Positions 1 through 7,953 of a stretch of 64,000 nt of DNA are shown here, one piece after another. Position 1 is the first letter of the stretch; each line of letters opens with the position of its first letter. Made by a program: the position numbers and the translations under genes. The notes under the pieces were generated by a model. That model ran no database searches and was not told where the DNA came from. It saw only the letters and a program-made list of their open reading frames with translations. Origin of the DNA: Piscinibacter sp. (GTDB lineage Bacteria; Pseudomonadota; Gammaproteobacteria; Burkholderiales; Burkholderiaceae_C). The stretch is from contig JAHBZL010000027.1 in assembly GCA_019635485.1 (NCBI GenBank), positions 1 to 64,000 on the forward strand, written 5' to 3'.

Positions 1-762
1 TCGCGCGCCGGCTCGTCGATACCGTCGAAGTCGACGTGGCGGCGCTCGACGCCGGCCGGCGGCGGCGGCGCGCTCGGCGCGGCGCTGCTCGAGGCGCTGC
101 TCGCGACCGCGGCATTCCAGCCGCTGCACGTGCTCGTGACACAGGACTTCCACGCCACGCCGGCGGGCCTGCGGCCGGTGCTCGCCGGCACGGCGCTGGC
201 CCTGCCCGCCGGGCTCGGCACGCTGGGCGTGGTCGTGTTCGACCGCGAACGCCACGCGAACGGGCGCGACGCGGCCTTCCTGCGCCCGCAGCCGGATCAG
301 CTGCTGCCGCTCGCGACCGCGCTGCAGCGCGCTGGCGTGCGCGACCTGCTGGTGGTGCTGCCGCACGACGCGGCGCGCCTGCCGCAGGCGCTGCGGGCCG
401 GCCTGGCGAACCTGGACGAGCAGGCCGTCGCGGCGCTCGGCTTCGAGCGGGTCGTGTTCATGCGCTCGGCCCAGCCGCCGGCCGGCGCGACCAGCCGCGG
501 CCTGCAGCGCCTCGCCGACCTGGTGCTCGCGCAGCTGCGCCTGATGACACCGCAGCCCTGGCAGCCGGTACGCGCACGCAAGGTCGCGCAACTGGCGGCC
601 GCGCTGGCGCGCCTGCTGCCCGATGCGCCCGCCGGCACGCGGGTGCTCGCACCGGAGCTGGTCTGGCAGGCCGCGCAGGGGGAGGACACCCTCGCCTTCG
701 CCGGCGCCTGGCTGCGCGGCGAGGCGCTGCCGGACGCCGCGCTCAAGGTGCCGCGGCTGTGA
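1..762 (+). CDS. NAD(P)-binding Rossmann-like protein, 5' end cut by window
   Basis: The frame is open from the first base of the window to the TGA at 760-762, so the true start lies upstream. The visible part has a glycine-rich turn followed by a helix (GGGGALGAALLEALL, bases about 61-105) and then a strand, as at the N-terminus of a Rossmann fold. Further on are LLVVLPHD and GFERVVFMRSAQ, which recall short NAD(P)-binding oxidoreductases of the HTATIP2/epimerase type. The substrate cannot be inferred. An internal GTG at 130 would remove the nucleotide-binding turn and is a poor start. The 3' end overlaps the convergent transglycosylase gene by 20 bp. Open frame and codon use are clear; the family is a guess. 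Confidence 0.6.
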   Translation, partial: SRAGSSIPSKSTWRRSTPAGGGGALGAALLEALLATAAFQPLHVLVTQDFHATPAGLRPVLAGTALALPAGLGTLGVVVFDRERHANGRDAAFLRPQPDQLLPLATALQRAGVRDLLVVLPHDAARLPQALRAGLANLDEQAVAALGFERVVFMRSAQPPAGATSRGLQRLADLVLAQLRLMTPQPWQPVRARKVAQLAAALARLLPDAPAGTRVLAPELVWQAAQGEDTLAFAGAWLRGEALPDAALKVPRL

Positions 763-2059
763 CGGTCGCGCCGCGGGGCGGCGGCGCAACGAGCAGCGGC
801 CGCGCCACCGGTGGCTGCCAGCTCGCCAGCGCCTCCAGCTCCGCCTCGCGCCGCTCGCGCGGCAGCCGCTTGATGCCCTTCAGCACCGCGGCGACACGCT
901 CACGCACGGCGGCCTCGTCGTGGGTCCAGCGGCGCAGCTGCTGGTCCGGGTTCACGAGCAGGCTGGCCAGCCAGGCGGCCTCGCGCGGCTTGAGCAGGTT
1001 CGCCGGCTTGCCGAGGTGGTGGCGCGCCGCGGCCTCGGCGCCGCAGATGCCGTCTCCCCAGGGCAGCACGGCCAGGTAGAGCTGCAGGATGCGCCCCTTG
1101 CCGAGCGTGCGCTCCATCTCGACGGCGTACAGCCACTCGCGCAGCTTGCGCATCGGGTCGCGCTCGTCGCCGGTGTAGAGCAGCTTGGCCAGCTGCTGCG
1201 TGATCGTGCTCGCGCCCTGCAGCGTGTCGGGCCGCACCTGGTTGCTCTTGCCGACGCTGACCCAGCTGTCCAGCTCGTAGCCGGGATGTTCGAAGAAGCG
1301 CGCGTCCTCCGCGGCGATCACCGCGTTCTGGATCCAGCCCTCGACGCGGCCGGACGCCGGCTGCGGCCGGCAGCGCTGCGCCACGTCGACATCGCGCAGC
1401 GCCTCGGTGCCGAGACCGTCGACCGCCACGCCGGCCAGCGTCGGCCGCAGGCGGCGCAGCTGCAGGCCGTCCGGTCCCAGCGTCGCGTCGAGCTGCAGCG
1501 CGAGGCGGCCGTCGATGCGCGCGTCGCGCGCCTCCGGCACCGCGTCGCCGAACAGCGCGACGATGTCGGCCAGCGCCGTCGGCGCCAGCTCGGCGTGCAG
1601 CTGCAGGCCTTCGCTCTTCAGCTCGCCGCGCCACGGCAGTTCGACGGCGCGGGCTCCGGCGCCGAGGCGCAGGCTGCCGTCGAAGCGGTCGGCGCCGTGC
1701 GGCTGCAGCGTCAGCAGCGCCTGCGTCACCGTCACCGGCGCCGGGCCCAGTGCGTCGAGCCGGAAGCGGCACGGCGCGCACTGCGCGTCGATGCCGCCGT
1801 CGCGCCGCGCGCGCAGCGTCCACGCGCCGATACGCCGGCCGTCCAGGTGCGGCCGCAGCAGCGGGTGGGTGGCCCAGCGCAGCGCCGTCGGCACGCTCGC
1901 CGGGCGCTGCCAGCGTCCGAGCGCCAGCTCGACGCTCCACTCGCCCGGCCGAGGCGTCAGCGCGGCGAACGCGACCAGCAGCAACCCGGCGGCGCAGAGC
2001 AGGGTGGCCAGCGCCAGCGCGGCCAGTGCACGGGTCAGGGATCGGATCGGGGTCTTCAC
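743..2059 (-). CDS. Monofunctional peptidoglycan transglycosylase (GT51) with an inserted N-terminal domain
   Basis: A 438-residue membrane-anchored glycosyltransferase predicted to polymerise lipid II into glycan strands on the periplasmic face of the inner membrane. Residues 10-34 form an N-terminal membrane anchor. The GT51 domain spans about 245-400 and shows the motifs EDARFFEH (catalytic Glu 251), GASTITQQLAK, RKLREWLYAVEMERTLGK and ILQLYL. About 200 residues lie between the anchor and the catalytic domain, whereas MtgA-type enzymes are usually near 230-250 residues in total, so this is an enlarged form. The GTG start at 2059 is fixed by a GTGA overlap with the stop of the upstream gene, which indicates translational coupling in the exosortase operon. 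It could be called mtgA-like, but its genetic context is not the usual one. Confidence 0.85.
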   Translation of the reverse strand: MKTPIRSLTRALAALALATLLCAAGLLLVAFAALTPRPGEWSVELALGRWQRPASVPTALRWATHPLLRPHLDGRRIGAWTLRARRDGGIDAQCAPCRFRLDALGPAPVTVTQALLTLQPHGADRFDGSLRLGAGARAVELPWRGELKSEGLQLHAELAPTALADIVALFGDAVPEARDARIDGRLALQLDATLGPDGLQLRRLRPTLAGVAVDGLGTEALRDVDVAQRCRPQPASGRVEGWIQNAVIAAEDARFFEHPGYELDSWVSVGKSNQVRPDTLQGASTITQQLAKLLYTGDERDPMRKLREWLYAVEMERTLGKGRILQLYLAVLPWGDGICGAEAAARHHLGKPANLLKPREAAWLASLLVNPDQQLRRWTHDEAAVRERVAAVLKGIKRLPRERREAELEALASWQPPVARPLLVAPPPRGATVTAAAP

Positions 2060-2586
2060 AGGGCCTCCACCACGGTGACGGCCAGCCAGGGCCCGGACGA
2101 CTGCCCGAGCGTGGCCGACCAGAACCAGGACGACGGGTCGATGAACGCGCTGCCGTCGTCGCCTTCGATGCGTTCGCAGACCCGCAGGCGCTCGCCGTCG
2201 GGCGCGGTGCTCTCGAAGCAGCGCCAGAGGCGGCCGCGGGCGTCGTGCTCGAGCCGGGTCGCCGCGATGCGGTGGCCGAGACCGCGGAAGCAGTCGGCCG
2301 CCGGATGCAGCAGCCGCGTCGGCGCATCGACGCGGCGCAGCACCAGCACACGTTCGCCGTCGGTGAAGCGGCCGATCGCGCCCGGGAAGCGCGCCGCGAA
2401 GCGCTGCTCGACCGCGCTGCTGGCGAGCGGGCGCAGCACGCGGCCATCCCATTCGCGCGGCCACTCGACGCCGCCCTGCGACACGCCGTGCGCGGCGGCC
2501 GCGGGGGCCGCCGGCAGCAGCAGCGGCGCGCCCGCGCTGAGCGCCAGCACGAAGGCGGCCAGCGCCGGCCAGTGCCTAGACCACAT
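2056..2586 (-). CDS. Exosortase-associated EpsI-like protein
   Basis: A 176-residue protein with an N-terminal signal or anchor segment (residues about 7-35, rich in Ala and Leu, ending in Ala-rich sequence). The middle contains a His-Pro-x3-Cys-x3-Gly arrangement (HPAADCFRGLGH), reminiscent of the conserved His/Cys region of EpsI-type proteins that accompany exosortases. It starts 11 bp inside the end of the exosortase gene and its TGA overlaps the GTG of the transglycosylase gene. Its tight placement suggests an accessory role in processing or membrane assembly of the PEP-CTERM substrate. Family assignment is tentative because the similarity is short; the reading frame itself is secure. Confidence 0.65.
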   Translation of the reverse strand: MWSRHWPALAAFVLALSAGAPLLLPAAPAAAAHGVSQGGVEWPREWDGRVLRPLASSAVEQRFAARFPGAIGRFTDGERVLVLRRVDAPTRLLHPAADCFRGLGHRIAATRLEHDARGRLWRCFESTAPDGERLRVCERIEGDDGSAFIDPSSWFWSATLGQSSGPWLAVTVVEAL

Positions 2587-3442
2587 GGTTCACCTCCATC
2601 ACACGGCCGCCGCGCTGGCGCATCACGGCCAGCACGGCCGCCGCGACGCCGGCCAGCGCCGCGAGGCCGATCGCCTCGTGCAGCGCGGGATCCAGCCCCT
2701 GCGGCCGGGCTTCCAGCGCCACCAGCACGGCGTTGCGCAGCACGTTGCCGGCCAGCACCAGCGCGCCGACCAGCGGCAGCCGGCGCAGGAACGAGGCGTC
2801 GCCCCGGCCGGTCAGCGCCGATGCCGCGCAGGCGCAGAAATAGGCCATCCACGCCAGCTGCACGCCCGAACACGGCGCATCGACGATCACCTGCCGGCCC
2901 TGCACGAACATCGTCGTGCCGGCGCGTTCGGCGGCCAGGCCCGCGGCCTGCAGCAGCCAGGCACTCGCCTGCGCGGTCAGCACGCGCAGCGGGTAGCCGG
3001 CGTAGTACTGCAGCGATGCGACCAGCGGCAGCGCGAGCACCAGCAGGCCGGCCAGCGGCGCGCGCGGTGCGGTCTCCGGCAGCCAGGCCGCGAGCCCGGC
3101 CGCCAGCGCCAGCGCCGCGAGCAGCGCGCAGGCCAGCGGCGGCGCGACGAACAGGCCGAGGCTGGACAGCGCCGTCAGCCCCATCGCGGCGGCCAGCCAG
3201 CCGGTGCGCGGCGCGACGCGCAGGCGCGGCGCGAGCGGCACCAGCAGCAGCACCAGCAGCGCGATCGCGGCGAGCCCGAGCGGGTCGTCCGAACCGTCCT
3301 GCACGCGGCGCAGCAGCCACACGCCATGCGGCCACAGCGCCAGCAGCTGCAGCGCCAGCCAGCCCAGCGGCGAGAGATACGAGGGCCGGCACGCCACGGC
3401 GGGCGGCCAGCAGGGGGAGGCCAAGGCGAATCTCATGGTCAT
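2576..3442 (-). CDS. Exosortase (PEP-CTERM protein-sorting transpeptidase-like enzyme)
   Basis: A 288-residue polytopic inner-membrane protein predicted to cleave and sort proteins with a C-terminal PEP-CTERM signal. The exosortase triad is visible: Cys191 in APCSG, Arg236 in NVLRNAV and His255 in LHEAIG, all within or next to membrane segments. At least seven hydrophobic stretches are seen. Three in-frame ATGs lie at 3460, 3442 and 3436. The one at 3442 was chosen because GGAG lies six bases upstream; 3460 has no such site. The gene directly follows a VIT/vWA protein that ends in a PEP-CTERM signal, its probable dedicated substrate. The exosortase subclass cannot be named from sequence reading alone. 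Confidence 0.88.
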   Translation of the reverse strand: MTMRFALASPCWPPAVACRPSYLSPLGWLALQLLALWPHGVWLLRRVQDGSDDPLGLAAIALLVLLLVPLAPRLRVAPRTGWLAAAMGLTALSSLGLFVAPPLACALLAALALAAGLAAWLPETAPRAPLAGLLVLALPLVASLQYYAGYPLRVLTAQASAWLLQAAGLAAERAGTTMFVQGRQVIVDAPCSGVQLAWMAYFCACAASALTGRGDASFLRRLPLVGALVLAGNVLRNAVLVALEARPQGLDPALHEAIGLAALAGVAAAVLAVMRQRGGRVMEVNHVV

Positions 3443-3486
3443 GTGCTGCTCCAGCTTCATCCGGCAGGCGCCGTGGATCGGGGCGG

Positions 3487-5556
3487 TTACCAATTCCCGC
3501 GGCGAAAGAGCGCCGCGCCGACCAGGCCGAACACCACCAGCAGCGAGAGCCAGGCCCCCGGCTCCGGCGTGCTCGGCACCGCCGCGCCAACCGCGTTGGC
3601 GCTGACGCCCTGCGGCAGCGGCAGCGGCTGGTCGACCGGGACCGCCGGCTCGCTGGTGCGCACCACGTGGTCGACCGCGATGAAGCTGGTGTACTGGGTC
3701 AGCAGGCTGTAGCGCAGGCCGAGCGCGGTGATCGCCTCGCGTTGCCCGCTGCCGCCCTCCAGCGCCTCCTGGTCGGAGAGCTGCTGGATGCGGCTGCGGG
3801 CCCACAGCTGGCGCAGCGCACCGGCGTCGGCGTCCGGCAGGCTCACGGGGACGACCTCGCTGTACGAGCCGTTCGCGGCCTGCCCTTCCAGCACGAGCTG
3901 GCCCTGCGGCTCGCCGCGCCACTTGCCCTGGATCAGCACCGGGCGGCCGCCCAGCACGTCGGGCAGCGCGTCGAGCGCGGCGGGCTCGAGGTCGTACACG
4001 TCCAGCCCGTCGAAGCGGGCGTGCAGCGCGGTCAGCACCGGCGCGTCGATCATCCGGCGCAGCCGCTCGGCCTGCGCGGCGGCCAGTTCGGGCCTGGTGA
4101 CGATGAACGGCTCGCCCTGGCCGGCGCGCGCGATGCCCTCGATCAGGTGCCGGTTCACCGAGCTGCCGATGCCGAACGCGAACACGTTGCTGTTGCCGAG
4201 GTTGCGCCGCACCAGCTCGAAGACCTGGTTCTCGACCGTCACGTAGCCGTCGGTGACGACGATCACGCTGCGCGAGACGTCGGCGTTCTTCGGCAGCGCG
4301 GCGATGCGCCTGAGCGCCGGCACGATCTCGGTGCTGCCGCCGCCGCGCGCCTGGTCGATGGTCGCGATCGCGCGCTCGATATTGGCCCGCGTGGCCGGTA
4401 CCGGCGTGGCATTGAGCATCTGGTTGCTGCCGGAGAACAGCATCACGTTGAAGGTGTCGCTGGGGCGCAGGCCGCCGATCAGATTGCGCAGCAGCACCTT
4501 CGCGGTGTTGAGCGGGTGGCCGTGCATCGAGCCCGAGATGTCGACCACGAACACGTACTCGCGCGGGTTGATCTGCGCGCTGGCGATCGCCTTCGGCGGC
4601 TCGACCAGCGCGAGGAAGAAGTTCTCTCCCGGCGCACCGTCGTCGCCCTCGCCCTTGAAGAGCATCAGCCCGGTCGCGGTGCGCTCGCCGGCGAGGCGGT
4701 ACTCGAGGACGAAGTCGCGGTCGTTGCGCGGCCCGCCGTCGTTCAGCGCGACCTCGGCGACCGGCGTGCCCTCGCCCTGCACCTCGATGCCGTGCGTGGA
4801 CGAACGCAGCTCGCTGACCGGCAGCGGCGAGGCGAAGTGCACCGCAAGGTCGAACGCGCTGGGGCTCGCCTCGCCCTCGGGCAGCACCGGTGTGGCCGGG
4901 AAGTGGCTGGCGCCGCCCTGCGCGGCCGGCACGTGGTAGCGCGGGCCGACGACGGTCGGGAACACGAACGCGTAGCGTCCTTCGGTCGGCGCGATCAGTT
5001 CGGTGTAGCGCAGCTCGACCGCGACCTCGTCGCCGGGCAGGATGTTGGCCACGTTCATCTGGAACACGTTCGGCCGGTGCTGCTCGAGCAGCGCGCTGGT
5101 CTTGCCCTCGCGTTTCGCGGTCTCGTGGCGGATGCGGGCGCGCTGCTTCTCGTCGATCTGCGCGACGATCGTGCGCCCGCCCAGCCGCACCTGCATCGCG
5201 TGCACCGCGGCGCGCGTCGAGCCGGGGAACACGTAGCGCGCCTCGATCGGGCGCTGCCCCTCGTTGCGGTACTGCTGCGTGACGGTCACGTCGGCGATCA
5301 CGCCGGCGATGCGCACGTCGACGCGGGTCGACTTCAGCGGCAGCCGGTCGGCCGACGGGTCGCTGCTGGCGACCTGGAAGTACGGGCCCTCGGCCGGCAG
5401 CGCCTGCGCGTCGTCGGCGAACGCGGGCGACCACGCGACCGTCAGGCAGAACGCCCAGACGGCCAGCAGCACGAGCACGACGACGCGCCCGGTGCGCGTC
5501 AGCGGGGCGACGGGGTGGCGGAAGAGGGGGAACAGCGGACCACGGGTGCGGCGCAT
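3487..5556 (-). CDS. VIT and von Willebrand A domain protein with PEP-CTERM sorting signal
   Basis: A 689-residue exported protein. A long cytoplasmic-type N-terminus precedes a hydrophobic signal segment at about 24-47. The VIT domain follows (about 70-190, with VTQQYRNEG and EARYVFPG). A vWA domain begins near 333 with the metal-ion site D339-x-S341-x-S343 in VVDISGSM, followed by TDGY and GIGSSVN. The C-terminus is a classic sorting signal: Pro-Glu-Pro at 664-666, a hydrophobic helix and a final Arg-Arg-Gly-Asn-Trp. It is the first gene of the exosortase operon and the obvious substrate. VIT/vWA proteins resemble inter-alpha-trypsin-inhibitor heavy chains and commonly mediate adhesion or assembly at the cell surface. 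The ligand is unknown. Confidence 0.9.
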   Translation of the reverse strand: MRRTRGPLFPLFRHPVAPLTRTGRVVVLVLLAVWAFCLTVAWSPAFADDAQALPAEGPYFQVASSDPSADRLPLKSTRVDVRIAGVIADVTVTQQYRNEGQRPIEARYVFPGSTRAAVHAMQVRLGGRTIVAQIDEKQRARIRHETAKREGKTSALLEQHRPNVFQMNVANILPGDEVAVELRYTELIAPTEGRYAFVFPTVVGPRYHVPAAQGGASHFPATPVLPEGEASPSAFDLAVHFASPLPVSELRSSTHGIEVQGEGTPVAEVALNDGGPRNDRDFVLEYRLAGERTATGLMLFKGEGDDGAPGENFFLALVEPPKAIASAQINPREYVFVVDISGSMHGHPLNTAKVLLRNLIGGLRPSDTFNVMLFSGSNQMLNATPVPATRANIERAIATIDQARGGGSTEIVPALRRIAALPKNADVSRSVIVVTDGYVTVENQVFELVRRNLGNSNVFAFGIGSSVNRHLIEGIARAGQGEPFIVTRPELAAAQAERLRRMIDAPVLTALHARFDGLDVYDLEPAALDALPDVLGGRPVLIQGKWRGEPQGQLVLEGQAANGSYSEVVPVSLPDADAGALRQLWARSRIQQLSDQEALEGGSGQREAITALGLRYSLLTQYTSFIAVDHVVRTSEPAVPVDQPLPLPQGVSANAVGAAVPSTPEPGAWLSLLVVFGLVGAALFRRGNW

Positions 5557-5679
5557 GACAGAGGCTCCTGAAGACGTGCCGCATTCGGCGGCGGCACGGG
5601 CATCAGGATCGGGGTCGTGCGCGAACGGGGTGCGAAGCGCGGCGCGGCTGTGTGAAGTCCGTGTGAAGGCGGCGTCTTG

Positions 5680-7953
5680 TCAGGGCGCCGGAGCGGGGGG
5701 CCGGCGGCGCAGCACCACGGTGCCCGCCACGCGGTCGTGCAGGGTCTGGCGCCGCCGGTTGAAGGGCTGCATCAGGAAACCCAGCCCGGCGGCGTAGTAC
5801 GAGACCGCGCTCATCAGATGGCGTCCGCTGGCCCGCGCGAAGCTCACCGGCTCGCCCCGCAGGTCGGTCAGGAAAATGCCGGCGGCCTTCATGCCCAGCG
5901 TGGCCTGCCCGCGCCGGGACAGCAGCAGCGCCCGGTAGAGCCAGAAGGCGATCACCCAGGGCCCGAGCACCGCCAGCACCGGCGCGGGCTCCTTGTCCTC
6001 GCCCTCGAAGCCCACGATGATCGCGACGGACAGCACGCACAGCGGCAGGGCCAGCACCAGCCAGTCGAGCAGATGGGCGAACAGGCGGCGCCAGAAGCCC
6101 GCGGGGCTGGTGGCGTGCCGCTCGGCGGCATCGACGGCCGGCGCCTCGGCCGCCTGCTCGAGGCGTTCGACCAGCGCGCGGGCGGCCCCCTCGCGCCGTG
6201 CATAGGACTTCAGCAGCAGGTCGCGGAACAGCTTCTTCGCATACGGCGCGAGCGCCACGTAGCCGAGCACCGCCGGAACGCCGGTCAGCAGCTGCAGCGC
6301 CAGCTGCTCGACCTGGCGCCACGACTCCCAGCGGTCGGTCCAGTCCTGCACGCTCAGGACGCCGATCATCACGCTGGACACGAGCTCCCGCAGCGGCTCG
6401 ATGCTCTGCGCGACGAAGTACGCGGCCGCCACCAGCACCACCGGCAGCAGGTTCCAGCCGCTGCGCCAGCGGCGCTCGATCTCGGCGTCGAGCTTCTCGG
6501 CGACCTGCAGCTCGCGGCTGTGGTCGAGGAAACGCATCGCGGCCGCGAAGTCGCCGGGATACATCGCGGCCCAGGCGGCGTTCGGCTCGTTCACGCGCCG
6601 CCAGTCGAGCGCGCGGCGCAGATCGGGGTCGCGCCAGGGGCTGGCCTGCCCGGCGTCGTGCAGCGCCGCGGTCTCGACCAGACGGCGGTAGGCCAGCGCC
6701 GAGAGCGCCTCCTCGTCGGCCCAGCGCACCAGCCGGCGCCACACGCGCATCAGGCTCTCGTGCGAGATGTCGATCACCGTCTCGGGCGTCAGGGCCTCGC
6801 CCACGGGCGGCATCAGGAACGAGCGGCTCGGCTTGCGGAAATGTTCGATCACGGCCGCCACCTCGGCCGTGTCCACCTCGCACATCGCGCCCAGCGCCGC
6901 GAGCCGGGTCGGCCGGCGGATGCCGCGCGGGTCGGTGCCCTTGTCGGTGAGCGCCTTGAAGAGCCGTTCGCAGATGCGCTGCTGGCGCGGCCCGGTCAAT
7001 TCGCCGAAGGCCTTCTCGGCATGCTGGTCGAGCGCGCTGGCCATGGCGCCGATCGCCTCGTAGTGCGTGAGCTCGATCGCGCCCTGGCCGCCGCCCGTGC
7101 CTTCCCAGCGGGCCCAGGTGCGGTTCAGTGCGTGCTGCAGGATCGAGAGCTGGTCCGGGTTGTCGCCCACGTCGTTGAGCAGGCGGGTCAGCAGCAGCGG
7201 GCTGATCTGCGCGCGCGCCACGTGCACCGGGCCGGCGATCGCGGCGCGGATCTCGTCGCGCGTCAGGCGCGGCACCAGGTACTGGCCCTCGTTGATCGCC
7301 TCGGGCAGGCCGTGGAACTGGGCGCACTCGCCGAGGAAGTCGGAGCGCATCGTCAGCACCACGTAGATCGGCAGCGCGCGCTGCGCCGCCGCTTCGAGCA
7401 GCAGGCGCACGAAGGCGATCGCGTCTTCCGAGGGCCCGTAGGCCGCGCCGCCGGCGGGCTGCATCAGCGCGTGGAAGCGGAACAGCTCCTCGAACTGGTC
7501 GGCCACCACGAGCAGGTTCTCCCCAGGCGCCAGACGTGCCTGTTCGACGAGGTCCACCAGCCCCAGACTGCCCAGGCGCAGCGTGCCCTCGACCAGCTGC
7601 GCGAGCGACAGCCCCTCCGCCGCCGGGGCGGCATCGGCGTCGAACAGCACACCGGGCGCTGCCAGCGCCTGCGCCAGCGCGGCGATCGGCTGCGAGCCGG
7701 GGCGCAGCTGCGCGATGCGCCAGGCGGCGCCGGCCCCGGCCATGTAGCCGCGGTGCAGCGCCGGTCGCAGCCCGCAGTTCACCAGCGAGGACTTGCCGCT
7801 GCCCGAGGTGCCCACCACCGCCAGGAAGCGCTGCTTCGCGAGCTTGTCCACCATCCGGTCGACCTGGTGCTCGCGACCGAAGAACAGGTGCTCCTCGTCC
7901 GGCCGGAATGGCCGCAGGCCGGGAAACGGGTTGCGGTGGGCCGGCTCAGCCAC
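5680..7953 (-). CDS. STAND-type ATPase (nSTAND1-like) with C-terminal RDD membrane domain
   Basis: A 757-residue protein. It opens with NPFPGLRPF and FFGRE, typical of nSTAND1 NTPases, followed by Walker A GTSGSGKS at 48-55 and a Walker B-like LLVVADQFEEL near 147-157. A helical STAND arm runs to about residue 430. Two hydrophobic stretches (near 475-500 and 545-565) and a final RDD domain of three membrane helices with LLSRRGQATLGMK suggest inner-membrane attachment. The start is a GTG at 7953, inside the last codons of the upstream TIR gene, so the two are translationally linked. STAND ATPases act as switches that oligomerise on sensing a signal. The partner gene supplies TIR domains, a common effector in bacterial conflict systems. 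Function is inferred, not shown. Confidence 0.85.
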   Translation of the reverse strand: MAEPAHRNPFPGLRPFRPDEEHLFFGREHQVDRMVDKLAKQRFLAVVGTSGSGKSSLVNCGLRPALHRGYMAGAGAAWRIAQLRPGSQPIAALAQALAAPGVLFDADAAPAAEGLSLAQLVEGTLRLGSLGLVDLVEQARLAPGENLLVVADQFEELFRFHALMQPAGGAAYGPSEDAIAFVRLLLEAAAQRALPIYVVLTMRSDFLGECAQFHGLPEAINEGQYLVPRLTRDEIRAAIAGPVHVARAQISPLLLTRLLNDVGDNPDQLSILQHALNRTWARWEGTGGGQGAIELTHYEAIGAMASALDQHAEKAFGELTGPRQQRICERLFKALTDKGTDPRGIRRPTRLAALGAMCEVDTAEVAAVIEHFRKPSRSFLMPPVGEALTPETVIDISHESLMRVWRRLVRWADEEALSALAYRRLVETAALHDAGQASPWRDPDLRRALDWRRVNEPNAAWAAMYPGDFAAAMRFLDHSRELQVAEKLDAEIERRWRSGWNLLPVVLVAAAYFVAQSIEPLRELVSSVMIGVLSVQDWTDRWESWRQVEQLALQLLTGVPAVLGYVALAPYAKKLFRDLLLKSYARREGAARALVERLEQAAEAPAVDAAERHATSPAGFWRRLFAHLLDWLVLALPLCVLSVAIIVGFEGEDKEPAPVLAVLGPWVIAFWLYRALLLSRRGQATLGMKAAGIFLTDLRGEPVSFARASGRHLMSAVSYYAAGLGFLMQPFNRRRQTLHDRVAGTVVLRRRPPAPAP

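Noticed and set aside
623-3712. Long plus-strand frame across the transglycosylase and exosortase genes
   Set aside because: Antisense shadow with Arg/Gln/His-rich composition and no motif; the minus-strand genes carry clear catalytic motifs.
1750-5571. Very long plus-strand open frame opposite the exosortase operon
   Set aside because: It is the antisense of the exosortase and VIT/vWA genes, is extremely rich in Arg, Ala, Gly and Pro, and has no domain. High GC makes such shadow frames common here.
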